Below, piece by piece: positions 20,124-30,890 of a DNA stretch of 64,000 nt. The stretch is from Antitrichia curtipendula. Lineage: Eukaryota; Streptophyta; Bryopsida; Hypnales; Leucodontaceae. The stretch is from contig OX579640.1 of assembly GCA_951230915.1 (NCBI GenBank), positions 8,824,981 through 8,888,980 on the forward strand. The letters are read 5' to 3'. Under the pieces are notes generated by a model, which was not told the origin of the DNA, made no database searches, and saw only the letters and a program-made list of their open reading frames with translations. Made by a program: the position numbers and the translations under genes. Numbering within the stretch: position 1 is the first letter of the stretch; each line of letters starts with the position of its first letter.

Positions 20124-23100
20124 ATGGCGATTCTGCGCAATCTCCTCCTGCTGCTGCTGTTGCTACACACATCCAATGCATCCTCGTCGAACCAACAGGT
20201 GCTTACTGAATGCTTCCCTATTCCATTTCTGCTACAACTGCGTTCCAATTCTTGTGGTGAAAGGGAGAAACCTGTGAGGTGGGAGATCAGCAACTAGGGG
20301 TGACATTAGGGTGCCAATGCTGTGACTCCATTCTTTTGCATTGTCCCGAGAGATTTTGATTGGATTTTCGTTTGTGGATGGAAGCAACAAGGTCATGGAA
20401 GGGAACCATGTTCTTTCTTATTTTGATGCGCACAATGGATCCCCGGGTAATCCATAAACTTTATTAGGTCTAGGAGAAGAAATGCTACGCGTCACAAGCT
20501 ACTGTACACTCTTTTGAAGAGTGTCGCATCACATTTAGGAGCTCACTTAACTCTGTGAAAAATAGAATAAGTCCGACCTAATAAGGATTGCGATGTAGCG
20601 GTAATAGAAGAGTGGAATCTCCATATCCGTGTTATGGAGGTGGCGTTCACGTCATTCTATGAGCTGGCTTTCGTAGTGGAGCGCAGAGATTCATACGCCT
20701 TGTGTAGAACTCTGTCGTTGGAGATGACGATTTCAAATTTTACGGCATGTCCAGGGTTTAATCCACTTAATTGAGAAGGTCAGTTTCGTTGCAATGAAAA
20801 CCTTCATTGCTTCCAAAACAGAATTTTAAGAGTAAGAATTTAGGGCAAGTGTGGGGTTTGGACCCGTTGATGCATTGGGTGCTGAATTGGGTGAATTGGA
20901 TGAATTGAGTGTTTGGTGAATCGGGTGCAGATGCAAGCAGAGTTGCCAATTGTGGTGAGTACGTGGGCGTTTGTGGATGCGGTGAGGGCGGCAGCTCGGC
21001 ATGTGAACGAAGAAGGTGGCTCTGCGGTTGACGCCGTTGTGCGGGGTTGTTCCACTTGCGAGGATCTTCAGTGCGACGGCTCAGGTGATACTTTATATAA
21101 AAGTAGAAAAACAGGCTCTGTGAACATCTGCGAAAGTGGCTGTAGTTTAGTGGTGAGAATTCCACGTTGTGGCCGTGGAGACCTGGGCTCGAATCCCAGC
21201 AGCCACATCTTTCCGGATATGTCCGGACTTCCGCAGATACCCTTTTTCGGCCCCCTTGTTGCTTTTTCTCTCACCAGTGTAATTTCTATTTTTAGTTCAA
21301 ATTCATTTTTTATTTGTGTCACCTCATTTTCTCAGTGTCGCCTTTGCTTTACACGCTACGGTAGTCCAAGGAATTAAAATGAGCATGAAGAGGTGGCGCT
21401 TACGTGTCTTGCTAAAACCATCTTAGTTAACAAAATTTGGAAACTTAAAAAATTGTTGTAAATGCAATAAAGTATGAAGAGATTATTTAAAGCTGTTTCT
21501 CTCCTCCCTCCATAATTGGTGCAAATTGTTGCTTTGATCGTATAATCTACAGTAACTCTGAGTTCTGTTTGGTATCATTTCTGGTCGGGTTTTTTTTCTG
21601 GTTTTACTGATTTCCTAAGAATGCTTGGATTTGCTGTGCAGTGGGATATGGCGGAAGTCCTGATGAAGCAGGAGAAACCACATTGGATGCAATGATCATA
21701 GATGGGGTATAATTCATCTCCATGTTTCTATCTCATTACGTTAACAGAAGTCCACGACATTAGCACTTTTCCAAACACGCGTTTGGAAACATATATTAAT
21801 CTGTACCAGTCCTCGTTTTGAACGCTGTGTGAATGTCGTCTCTGAATTACTGCTGCCAGCATAGCAAAATTTACGATTTTCCGGTATTTCAAGTCCTAAG
21901 TTAGGACCTTTATTTTCCCATGGTCAAAATACTTTACTAAAGTGAACTAAATTATGTATTTGGGGCAGAAACACACCTTCTCAGATTCATCAGTCAACAA
22001 TCATGTTCTGATTTATGCAGTTTTGGGAAATTGTGTCAGACAAGTATGAACGTTGGAGCGGTTGGAGCTTTGCGGTCCATGAAAGGAGCAATCGAGGCAG
22101 CCAAGCTTGTGATGGAGCACACAGAGCACACATTCCTCGTTGGAAGCCAAGCTTCGAACTTTGCTCTGTCTCTTGGGCTTCCTGGACCCACTAATCTAAG
22201 CACAGACGATTCTTTGAAGGTAATTACGCTCCCTGAACCCTAAACTACACAGGTTTTTCCTTAATAGTGCGTGTTCTAAGTGAACTGACATGTGGTTATA
22301 ACTTTTTATAAGGGAAGGATATTATTACCAATGATATTTGTGATGATTCTTCAACATGAATAGCACTCCTGTAGTACACATACAGTAGGTAAAAATATTC
22401 CTCTCTTGTAAAAAGTTATAACCATACGTAAGTTCGTTCTGTATCACGCACAAACAGGATAAATCAGTGTAGTGTCGTGGAATCAATTCCTGCTTTGAAT
22501 GTTTTTAATGTTAAGATACGGTAATAGATTCATGTAATCCTCATTTTGAGTTAACGGTAGTTTAATGCAAATGGCAGGAACTTAATGTTAGTGGGATGTT
22601 AGTGTCCTTGACATTAACTGGATATCATATTGGCAACTACAATCTTAAGTTAACACTAAGTTAACATTAGCTCGATATTAATGTATCATTATCTTAATTT
22701 TGGTTTAATGTTCTATTAGATTAAAAAAATTAACAATGTGAACATAGATCTTTTCAGATACGTGCTCAGTATGTTTACTGAGTGTATTTGATGTGCACAG
22801 GCCTGGACTGCGTGGCAAAAAGAAGGATGCCAACCCAATTTTTGGCAAGACGTTGTCCCTGACAGCACCTCCAGTTGTGGACCTTACCAAGCTTCTTCTC
22901 TTTTAAGTGGAAAACAGGAAGATGGTATGATTGGAGATGGGATCAACAAGAACCTGGGCAAGTCTTCATTTGACAAAAGTTTCGGTTACACTAACCACGA
23001 CACCATTTCAATGGCAGTCATTGACAGTGTGAGGAAAAAATTTCAAGTTTGTAAGTTAACATACAGTGCATGTTGTGACGTTGAGACTTAAGAATCGGTA

Positions 23101-24179
23101 GGTTCAGAAGCCTGCTTTGATGAAGTGTTGCCAAGGGCAAAATTTGTTCTAACTTACGGGCTGCTGTCTTTGCAATTGGATAGAAAGGACGAATTGCTGC
23201 TGGCACCTCCACGAATGGAGCTACTCACAAGATTCCAGGGCGGTAAGTCACTGTCTTCCGAAACTGAACGCTTGATGTGTGACATCTATCAATATCCTCA
23301 TTTTCAAGCATGGCTATATCCATAAATGGACATGGCGATTGAATTCTCTCCGTAGTTCGAATAGAAATGCGTGGATTTGCACTTCAGAGTTTCAGGATTG
23401 CTGAATAATATCTGACTCTTGTTGATATTCAGAGTAGGGGATGGTGCTATTGTTGGTGCTTCAGCATATGCTGACGATGATGTGGGCGCATGTGGTGCCA
23501 CTGGTGATGGCGATGTCATGATGCGCTTTCTACCCTGGTGCCTCTCGATGACTTTTAATTACACCGTTTATTCTATTTGGTGTCCATCCATGAGTTATTG
23601 TAACACCAAAACAGTATGCCAGAGAGTATTTGGATTATCTTTGTTAAAATTGAATACCTTGGGACCACCGTCAAGAAGCTTTTGAGTGAATAGTCAAGCA
23701 AAAAGCGGACACCACGAGATCCAATGCTTAGTAAATGGTGTTCACACTAATACATGGTGTTCATAGCGTGTCATTGACTTACAAAATAGTGGATCGTGCA
23801 CTAAACAGTGTAAACGGTGTATTCGATAATGATCAGTGTTGTATGATTTTCAGGCTCTTGGTCTCGTACGTCTTACTGCTGTGTTTTGATTACTGGATTT
23901 GTGGTAGTGCACGGGGTGTTGCTGATAATACCGAGGTTTGTCTGGCGCAGTTATCAAGTGGTGGAAAGCATGCGGCAAGGAATGACCCCAGCTGAAGCTG
24001 CAAAAGATGCAATTGCTAGAATACGACGAAAGTTTCCGACCTTTATAGGAGCTGCTTTCGCTATCAACAAGTATGGAATTCACGCTGGCGCTTGTCATGG
24101 GTGGACATTCAAGTACACAGTGCAGGATGCAAAAATGGCTGATGCAGTAGTGTTCACTGTCAAGCCTGACGTTTTCTGA
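20124..24179 (+). CDS. Glycosylasparaginase, N4-(beta-N-acetylglucosaminyl)-L-asparaginase, 364 aa, eight exons
   Basis: An Ntn-hydrolase that cleaves the GlcNAc-Asn link during glycoprotein breakdown, in the vacuole/lysosome route. Exons are 20124-20198, 20931-21084, 21642-21706, 22040-22219, 22801-23028, 23184-23242, 23433-23537 and 23951-24179. Phases match throughout with no stop. Residues 1-20 form a signal peptide (MAILRN, then eight Leu). The autocatalytic nucleophile Thr is about residue 226 in NHDTISMAV, followed by [18 protein letters not shown]…SAYADD and GATGDGD, all typical of the family. Cleavage before this Thr should give the alpha and beta subunits. The length suits the plant homologues (about 360 aa). 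Intron 2 holds a tRNA-His on the same strand and intron 4 a MITE-like element. The donor of exon 7 (TG|GTGCCT) is weak but keeps the frame. The start was chosen as the first ATG before the signal peptide. Confidence 0.92.
21136..21207 (+). tRNA. tRNA-His (anticodon GTG)
   Basis: A 72-base cloverleaf. Acceptor stem GTGGCTG (21136-21142) pairs with CAGCCAC (21200-21206), with discriminator A. Anticodon stem CCACG/CGTGG encloses loop TTGTGGC with anticodon GTG. The T arm is CTGGG/CCCAG with loop CTCGAAT, giving a B-box-like GGCTCGAATCC. A T5 run at 21242-21246 can end Pol III transcription. It matches the plant nuclear tRNA-His pattern and needs no intron. It sits inside intron 2 of the glycosylasparaginase gene, on the same strand. 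Confidence 0.95.
22267..22451. mobile_element. MITE-like element, about 185 bp, in intron 4
   Basis: Inverted arms of about 48 bp: the left arm begins GTGCGTGTTCTAAGTGAAC and ends near GGTTATAACTTTTTATAAG; the right arm ends CGTTCTGTATCACGCAC. The inner halves (GGTTATAACTTTTTA) match perfectly. No coding capacity. I could not see a clear target-site duplication. Confidence 0.65.
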
Positions 24180-26138
24180 ATCCCTCTAACGAGACATCAC
24201 CTCTCGATGTTTGAATTCCATGCCGAGTGGAGGTGCACCTGCACCGAAATTGTGTCCATATGATCAAATTCTATTTAAAGGGTTTCCGTTGATAAACGGG
24301 TCATGAAGGGAGTCTTTAGTTTAAGGTAGTCTGCTCTTAAAGCGACCATTTGAGAGCTGATCGCCTATTTCGGGGAAGCTAAACTCCTCAAACCAATTTT
24401 CAGTAAATTTTCATAGGAAGAATGGTGGAATTGCCATCTAACCCAAGTCGTTTCATATTTTATGGCCATTTGTAGAATAAGTTACGAATTTTCAAAGACT
24501 ACTGTTGTGACCATAGGTCTCTCAAAATCTGTTCCCTTGCAACTTGTAAAGAGATGTGGGGAAACCAAGGAGGTTGATTGGCTCTTGCAATAAATAATTC
24601 TTTGTCCTCAATCCACTCAATGGCTAAAGAAGTTCATTTAAGGATCATCTCATGTCCATTCCAGAGCTTATTATAGGAGCGGTTTGAAGAAGATGGGCGC
24701 TTTTAGAGTAGACTACCTTATTGGATGCTAACAAATTGTTTGGTTGTTTGAAAGGACTATACTAAGTCAACTCTTGACGAATTGTCAGAGCCTCTTCGTC
24801 ATCTAACCTCTTCAGTGATGAGTTGCGTGAGTTGCGTGGTTTAGATCTGTATGAATGGGAATTGTAGAACAGTTTTCAAGATGGATTTGCCAAATGCTGG
24901 GGTAATAGGAAATTCTGGGAGTTTCAACTGTCTAGGGCCGCATGTAGGACATTGACTCAAACTAAATTTATCGAGGGCACATTTTCCACTTCAAGACAGT
25001 TAAAAATAAAGGTGTTTTTGACCAGATTTCTTGTGTACTATTGCTCACCTATAACTGAAGATGAGAATTGATAATCAAGTACTGAAGCTGGATGGGGTTA
25101 AAATTTGCAGTCCACAGCAATAGTACACAACAGCGTGGAAAGCAATCAAGCACCGAAGCAATGCTGGATTCGATTCAAACACGCTTTTGCCCGATTTAGT
25201 CACATTCCGCGTCCACCGTACCGTAAAGGACAAGCCATTGATTCCAAAGGTTTTCACTTTGCAGAGTTGCAGGGGACCAACTTCATTACCTGAAGAGATC
25301 CCTGCACAACATGCGAAGAGAAGAGAAATGCCAAACTCCGTTTCCGAGAGGAAGGAGAGCGTGTGCTCAGCGTGTCTGGTGCAGAGAGACGGAGCTTGAG
25401 CACAATTTCATCACTTGAAATCTCTTCAAAACCACAGATTTTAATTCTTTTGACGCGAATGGGAATCAATGAACCACGTTCTATGGCATCAGTATTTGCA
25501 CACCCACAAGGACTACTTGCACTGCAGAGGAAGACCCTAAATCCCCGATTCCGGCTTCAGAGTGGCTCTTCGAAGACTTGTGAGTCAAACACCGTAAGGA
25601 GCGGAGCAAGTAATTTAGGGTTTGCATAAATCTGGAAAGGCCGTCCCACTTGGGGTCAATCGAAAAATTCCATATATAGGGAGTCCCATAGGGTTTGATC
25701 TCATTAATATTTGATTTTTATAATACACGAGGAGCTCTATCAGTGTTTTTTGGCATGATTTTTTCACAAATTGGCTACAGCCAAAAACATGTTGGCTATT
25801 TTTTGTAAAGGAAATTTTCATTTTGGGGGGTCAAAATAGCCAAATTACTGCTGTATTTTGAGACTAGTAACAAATTTTACCTAGTATCACCCAGTTTTCA
25901 TATAGATGTCACCGAGTATCACATGAGTATTGAAGAAACAACTGGCTCCTTCTAGAAAATGAAAACAACAACACTGAGCTCTATATACATGATACGGAGT
26001 AAATTTTTGGACGCTTTACATGCCCTATGGAACGCGAGGTTGCCCCTACAGACAGGCAAAGATCTTCAAAACTGCAAACCACCAGATCGGCAAGCAAAGA
26101 TCAGAGAAGAGAGTTGCTTCGTCTCATCCATTTCATAC
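24180..26138. other. Intergenic with dispersed repeat
   Basis: Contains the right arm of the inverted repeat (24480-24715). On the minus strand, 25469-25300 reads an open, exon-like segment (RIKICGFEEISSDEIVLKL…) ending at a plausible donor CAG|GTAATG. I cannot connect it to a start or a family, so I do not call a gene. The rest is unremarkable. Confidence 0.35.
24480..24715 (-). repeat. Dispersed repeat, right arm of an inverted pair
   Basis: The reverse complement aligns with 19535-19780 through the same phrases (GCGCCCATCTTCTT…, GATGATCCTTAAATG…, GCAAGAGCCAATCA…, ACATCTCTTTACAAGTTGCA). Confidence 0.7.
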
Positions 26139-26755
26139 CCTGTCCCGTAAACAAGATTCCGTTGTTGTCACACTCAACTACAACCCAAATAACTCAACAG
26201 AGGCACGTTGGACAAAGTGGAGCTTTTTATGTACGAGGCATAAAACCTTTATGAATGGCCCTCACTGCGGCTGGTTCTCAGCATTATACATTGCATCTGC
26301 TACAAAACAGACTACTAACAGGCTAATACGAGCTATTGGTTGGCCATGATCCGTCCTCTCCTTCCTGCCTAGTGCAGACTTTCCAGGTGCACAAAAAGCT
26401 TAGAGTCTCACTCGGAAAAACAGTACTGGCCTGTCCAGCAAACAAGATTCCATTGCTGTCATACTCCACTACGACACAAATAGCTCAACAGAGGCAAGTT
26501 GACAAAGTAAAGCTTTTTATGTACTAGGCATAAAACCTTTATGCATGGCCCACCCAGCGGGCTGGGTGGTTCTCAGCACTATACATTCATGCGTCTGCTA
26601 CAAAACAGAGACTAGTAACAAGTCAAAACGAGCTATTGGTTGCGCATGATCCGTCCTCTCCTTCCTGCCTAGTGCAGACTACATGTGAAAGTGATTTTCC
26701 AGGTGCAAAATCAGCTTAATGTGCAGGCAGAATCTCACTAGGAAAAACAGTCCCC
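26139..26755. repeat. Two tandem copies of a 291-bp unit containing the 3' end of the PGI gene
   Basis: AACAAGATTCC starts at 26150 and again at 26441. The copies share long stretches (GGCATAAAACCTTTATG, GATCCGTCCTCTCCTTCCTGC) with small indels. The right copy includes the last about 45 bases of the PGI coding region and its 3' UTR; the left copy ends in a degenerate relic of the same coding end (TCTCACTCGGAAAAACAGTA against TCTCACTAGGAAAAACAGTC). Confidence 0.85.
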
Positions 26756-28425
26756 GCCTCCACCTTCACCGGCGTCTTGCCCTTCAAGTAGTGAGTCAGC
26801 AAATGCGTGGTACTGTAGTTAAACCCTTCCACCGGCGCCGTCCGCGTGCGCGACGCGTTCAGCTGTGACCTTACCCGCGACGCCAAGCTCTTCCCGAGCT
26901 CCACACCCCACTGGTCAAACGAGTTAATCCCCCACACGAATCCCTGTACTGCAATCCGATTCTCGTACAAAGACAGGAGCTGCCCCACGGTGAACGCGTC
27001 CAGCGTGGGAATCAAAATGCTCAACGAAGGACGGTTTCCAGTAAAAACCTTGTGCGGCACGAGCGCTGCCGCCACGCCCTCAGCTTCGAGATTCTCCTTC
27101 GTCTTTCCGTAAGCAAGAGCATCCGCCTGCGCAAAGAAATTGGACATGAGCTCGTCGTGGTTAGACACTTTCTCCCCTTGCATATACACCGACTTCTGGC
27201 TCTTCACGGCGCCGATGAAGTCGCATGGGATGACGCGTCCCTGGTGGATGAGTTGGTAGAAGCTGTGCTGACCATTCGTACCAGGCTCGCCGAATTCAAT
27301 TTCACCAGCTGCATATGGCAAGGGTGTGCCATCGATGGCAACCCCCTTACCATTGCTCTCCATGCTTACTTGCTGAATATGGGGCGCCAGCTTCTGGAGC
27401 GCTTGGGAATAAGGAAGAATGGCGCGCGCAGGGTAACCGAGAAATGTCACGTTCCAGACGCTTAAAAGCCCGAGCAGCACTGGCAAGTTTTGCTCTAGGG
27501 GTGCGTTACGAAAATGCTGGTCCATGCTCCAAGTGCCCTTGAGAAACTGCTCCACTTTGGGGAACCCGTATTGGAGCGCGAGGGGTAACACGCCCACCGC
27601 GCTCGTGACGGAGTAGCGCCCGCCCACCCAGTCCCAGAACGCGAACGCATTCTCAGGGTCGATGCCAAACTCCTTCACGAGCTTCAGATTCGTGCTCACG
27701 GCGACCACGTGCTTGGCAACTGCGTCGCTCCCGAGCTTGGATGTGATCCACGTCCGGCACGTCCGCGCGTTCAGCATGGTTTCCGCCGTGGTGAACGTCT
27801 TGGACACCACGACCACAAGAGTAGTCTCCTGATTGAGCCCTTTGAGCGCGATGGTCGCGTCCACGGGATCGACATTCGAGAGGAAGCGCAGCGTTCTCCC
27901 CTTGGCGAGTTTGCCAGCTTCAGGCTCTGTGTCCAAAGCTGTGTGCACGAACAACGGACCCAGAAAGCTTCCCCCGATTCCAATCGCCACCACGTCCGTC
28001 AGCGGCTTCCCAGTTGCACCCACCCACTCGCCGCTCCGGACGCGATCCGAAAACGCCTTGATTTTGTCCAGAGTGGCCCACACCTCGGGCACCACGTTCT
28101 TCCCGTCGCTGATGATCTGGGCGTCGCGAGGAGCACGAAGCGCGACATGCAGCACGGCGCGATCTTCAGTGGAATTGATATGGCGCCCGTTCCACATGGC
28201 TTCGATCTTCTCAGGGAGCTTCGCCTCGTTCGCCAGGGAGAGAAGGGCAGCGACGGTGTCTGTGGTAGCGCGTTGCCGGCTGAAATCGACCACGATGCCG
28301 TCGACCTCCTTGATCATGCTCTCGCAGCGGGACTCATCTTGCATGAGATCGCGTAAGTGAGTCTGCTTGATGTCCTCGACGTGGTGCTGGAGCTTCTTCC
28401 AGGAGGCACAGTCGGAAGACGCCAT
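26716..28425 (-). CDS. PGI: Glucose-6-phosphate isomerase, cytosolic type, 569 aa, no introns
   Basis: Interconverts glucose-6-phosphate and fructose-6-phosphate in the cytosol (glycolysis, gluconeogenesis, sucrose synthesis). The protein follows the plant cytosolic PGI pattern from its first residues ([13 protein letters not shown]) to near the C-terminus. Motifs: [17 protein letters not shown] at about 208 (sugar-phosphate binding); [13 protein letters not shown] at about 266 with the catalytic Arg; Glu at about 356 in MESNGKG; His at about 387 in GTNGQHS; and [14 protein letters not shown] at about 499-512 with the catalytic Lys. The start ATG at 28425 has G at +4. The frame stays open about 32 codons upstream but has no ATG there and meets a TGA, so I do not count it. 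Plant cytosolic PGI genes known to me have about twenty introns and this copy has none, which suggests a retrocopy kept under selection. GC content is well above the flanks. Confidence 0.95.
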   Translation of the reverse strand: MASSDCASWKKLQHHVEDIKQTHLRDLMQDESRCESMIKEVDGIVVDFSRQRATTDTVAALLSLANEAKLPEKIEAMWNGRHINSTEDRAVLHVALRAPRDAQIISDGKNVVPEVWATLDKIKAFSDRVRSGEWVGATGKPLTDVVAIGIGGSFLGPLFVHTALDTEPEAGKLAKGRTLRFLSNVDPVDATIALKGLNQETTLVVVVSKTFTTAETMLNARTCRTWITSKLGSDAVAKHVVAVSTNLKLVKEFGIDPENAFAFWDWVGGRYSVTSAVGVLPLALQYGFPKVEQFLKGTWSMDQHFRNAPLEQNLPVLLGLLSVWNVTFLGYPARAILPYSQALQKLAPHIQQVSMESNGKGVAIDGTPLPYAAGEIEFGEPGTNGQHSFYQLIHQGRVIPCDFIGAVKSQKSVYMQGEKVSNHDELMSNFFAQADALAYGKTKENLEAEGVAAALVPHKVFTGNRPSLSILIPTLDAFTVGQLLSLYENRIAVQGFVWGINSFDQWGVELGKSLASRVRSQLNASRTRTAPVEGFNYSTTHLLTHYLKGKTPVKVEAGTVFPSEILPAH

Positions 28426-28574
28426 CGTTGCAACGGATTGGAAACTGCTCCTCCTCCGGACGGCTCGCAATGGCGTGTCGGGAAGAGTCCACCTGCTCGC
28501 GGCGAAATTCGTCAATTGCAACGCATGCTCGCTTGAGCGCGGAATCTGTCAAGGATCGGAAAAGGGAGGTTAGC

Positions 28575-29050
28575 TAGAAAATCGCAGAGCACGTGCTACA
28601 ATTGGGGGATCGGAATTGAAACTCCTAAAGATGATCGAATCGGTGAATCACAGAGGACGTGCTGCAATTGAAGGATCAGAACTGAAACTCTTAAAAAGTG
28701 ATCTAATCGGAGAATCAAACAGGCTGCGCTACAATTGCGGGATCGGAAATTGAAACTCTGTAGAAGTGATCAGATCGGATTATCACATAGCCTGTGCTAC
28801 AATTGCAGGGTCGGGAATTGAAACTCTTAAACAGTGAGCGATCGGAGTATAACAGAATATGTGCTGCAATTCCAGGATCGATACTTGTAACTCTTAAAGA
28901 GTGATCAAATCGGAGAATTGCATAGCATGTGCAATAATTGCACGATGGAATTGGAACTCTAAAGAAGTGATCAAACCGGAGAATCACATAGCATGCACTA
29001 CAATTGCTGAATCGGAATTGAAGTTCTCAAACAGTGCTAAAGTCGGAGAA
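28575..29050. repeat. 67-bp minisatellite, about 7 copies, upstream of PGI
   Basis: The phrase GAATTGAAACTCTTAAA…GTGATC…ATCGGAGAATCACA recurs with marks at 28621, 28687, 28755, 28823, 28890, 28956 and 29023 (spacing 66-68 bp). Each unit contains a TGCTRCAATTG core. Copies have diverged. The array begins about 150 bp before the PGI start codon and so lies in its promoter or leader region. Confidence 0.85.
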
Positions 29051-30639
29051 TTTTTGAAAGTGGGTGATCGATCGAGAAGGGGTAAATTCGATAGAGAGAC
29101 TTGGAAAGAGACCGATCGATCGATCGCTGGGCGATACAATTCAAAAGGTGCGAAATCTAAAACTCTGTTTAAAACCCTAACTTGACTCTGACATGGCCAA
29201 ACCCTTCTCCAACATATCAAAGTCAAGGAATTTGTAGCAGCGTCCCAAACACCGAATCCGATCCATCCAAAATCCGACCTCGTAAGAATCTAAAAAATAT
29301 CCAAACACGAAAACGAGGTCTAATCTGCCGCTGCAAGAGACTCAAAATTAGATCGCCACAGAGGAAAAAAACAATCCAAGCATGAGAAAACCGTCCGCAC
29401 AGCCCGCATCCTCACACCCTGTGTCTACCTCAACATCCACACTGCCGTCGAAGCAATGCAAGCCTCCCCCTCCGCATCGACTCACACCCACCCAAGTGCA
29501 AGCAATGCTCGCCATCCCAACTACCAAAATAACGGATCCAGACCTCCACTCAACTCCAAAGTCCTAAACTGAAACCGAAACCCAAAACCTGGAAATACCC
29601 AAACCCGCGACTTGAAATAGGTACCTGCAAGGAGGCCAGAGTGCCAGACCCTAACCCTGGCTGGCGCCTTCCCTGCGAAGTAAAAGTTAAGTTAAGTGTT
29701 GTTGCCCCGTGGTCTGCAGCGCCTCGTGAGCGTCTGGACGCCCAGGATTTGGACGCCCTTGTGGCCTTGTGAGCGGGTCGTGGGGAAGTTGGCAGGGAAG
29801 GTCCTTCTACACAGGATTCCAGGACGCCCTTGCTCATCAGCGGGATGACAATAGTAGTATGTTGGTAAGTTATGGCAAATAGACTAGTATTGTCAATAGT
29901 ATGCTGCGGAGGGATCTGAACGGAGAACCCAAGTTTGGAGACAACAGTTGACCGGTTGTAGGGAATAGTTCCATACCTTGTAAGGTAGTACGGGCAATGC
30001 GCTTGCTGCACGACTTCCACGCTCCCAGAATTGACGCCAATTCAGTTTGTGTGTAGGTTTCAAGGGTTGTTGCTTGAGCGGTTGCTGCCTGTTGCAAACG
30101 GGAATCTGTGTGCTTCCGTCAGGATATGGCGGAGCACTACTGCGGCAGGAAGCGTGGGTGAGGAGCCCGTGGCACCCATTCGGATAAAAGTAGTGATGGC
30201 TGGGGTCGCCCTAATCGGTGAATTCCAGCTCTTCCGGATGCGGTTTTGGGGTTGCAAAACTTGCATCACGGTGGTGTCATCGCGGCGCTGCCTCCCATCC
30301 CTTGCTTTTACTTTTTCTTGGATGGGGAATTGTTGGCTCAACTTCCATCCCTTTTGGGACATTCCACCCGAGTTTCTTAATTTCATGACTGAGTGAAGGC
30401 GTGAAGCTCTTTACAACCATGGACATGGGCGAAACATGCAAGATGTGGATGAGAATTCATTTAATCATCTAATTGAGCACATGTTCATCTAAAATGGAGT
30501 GATAAACTCTGATGATTTTGTAGCAATTTAGTGATTTCATGCTACGCAAAAAAGAGGGAATACATCATTGAATATTCTTCAAAAGAACCCCTGCATTCTA
30601 CCGTATGTGAGGTTGAGATTTGACAAAAATTCCATTTCC
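29051..30639. other. Intergenic, no gene called
   Basis: 29200-29570 is C/A-rich and 29600-30400 is GC-richer. Minus-strand frames at 30386-30060 and about 30097-29970 look mildly coding-like (KARDGRQRRDD…; TYTQTELASILGAWKS) but carry no motif I know and no clear start, so I leave them uncalled. Confidence 0.35.
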
Positions 30640-30890
30640 ATCAATACAATTATGCTAGAGCGTGAATGCAACAACGTGAGCCTACAACCTTGAACTTAGT
30701 TGTAGGTATATACCTACAATCATTTGAAGGTGTTCATAACATATGTACCTGTAACATAGGTTAACTATTATATGGAAAGAGTCTATAACATAAACACCTA
30801 TAACCATAAAAAGTGTCTATAATATAGAATCTTAGGTTCATAGGCTTATAGATTTTATGCTCAAATGTTAGCACTCTTCCCATCAACACA
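30640..30890 (-). mobile_element. AT-rich MITE-like repeat, related to 62210-62610
   Basis: On the minus strand it runs GGGAAGAGTGCTAACATTTG…, then ATAGACTTTTT-like, TATAGGTGTTTATGTTATAG and CTACAACTAAG phrases. The order is the same as on the plus strand at 62318-62530 (GGGGAGTGCTAGCATGTGAG…). There is no coding sequence. Confidence 0.55.

Noticed and set aside
25254..25469. Possible minus-strand small gene near 25.3 kb
   Set aside because: One exon-like segment with a plausible donor, but no partner exon, start or recognisable domain.
28426..28521. N-terminal extension of PGI resembling a transit peptide
   Set aside because: The open frame upstream of the ATG contains only a TTG and no ATG, and meets a TGA a little further up. 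The protein is of the cytosolic type, so translation should start at 28425.
28575..29050. CRISPR-like repeat array
   Set aside because: Units are contiguous, diverged 67-bp tandem repeats without unique spacers, in eukaryotic DNA.
29550..30386. Possible minus-strand exons near 30 kb
   Set aside because: Frames lack an ATG in context, family motifs and convincing paired splice sites; both strands are open, so the signal is not specific.
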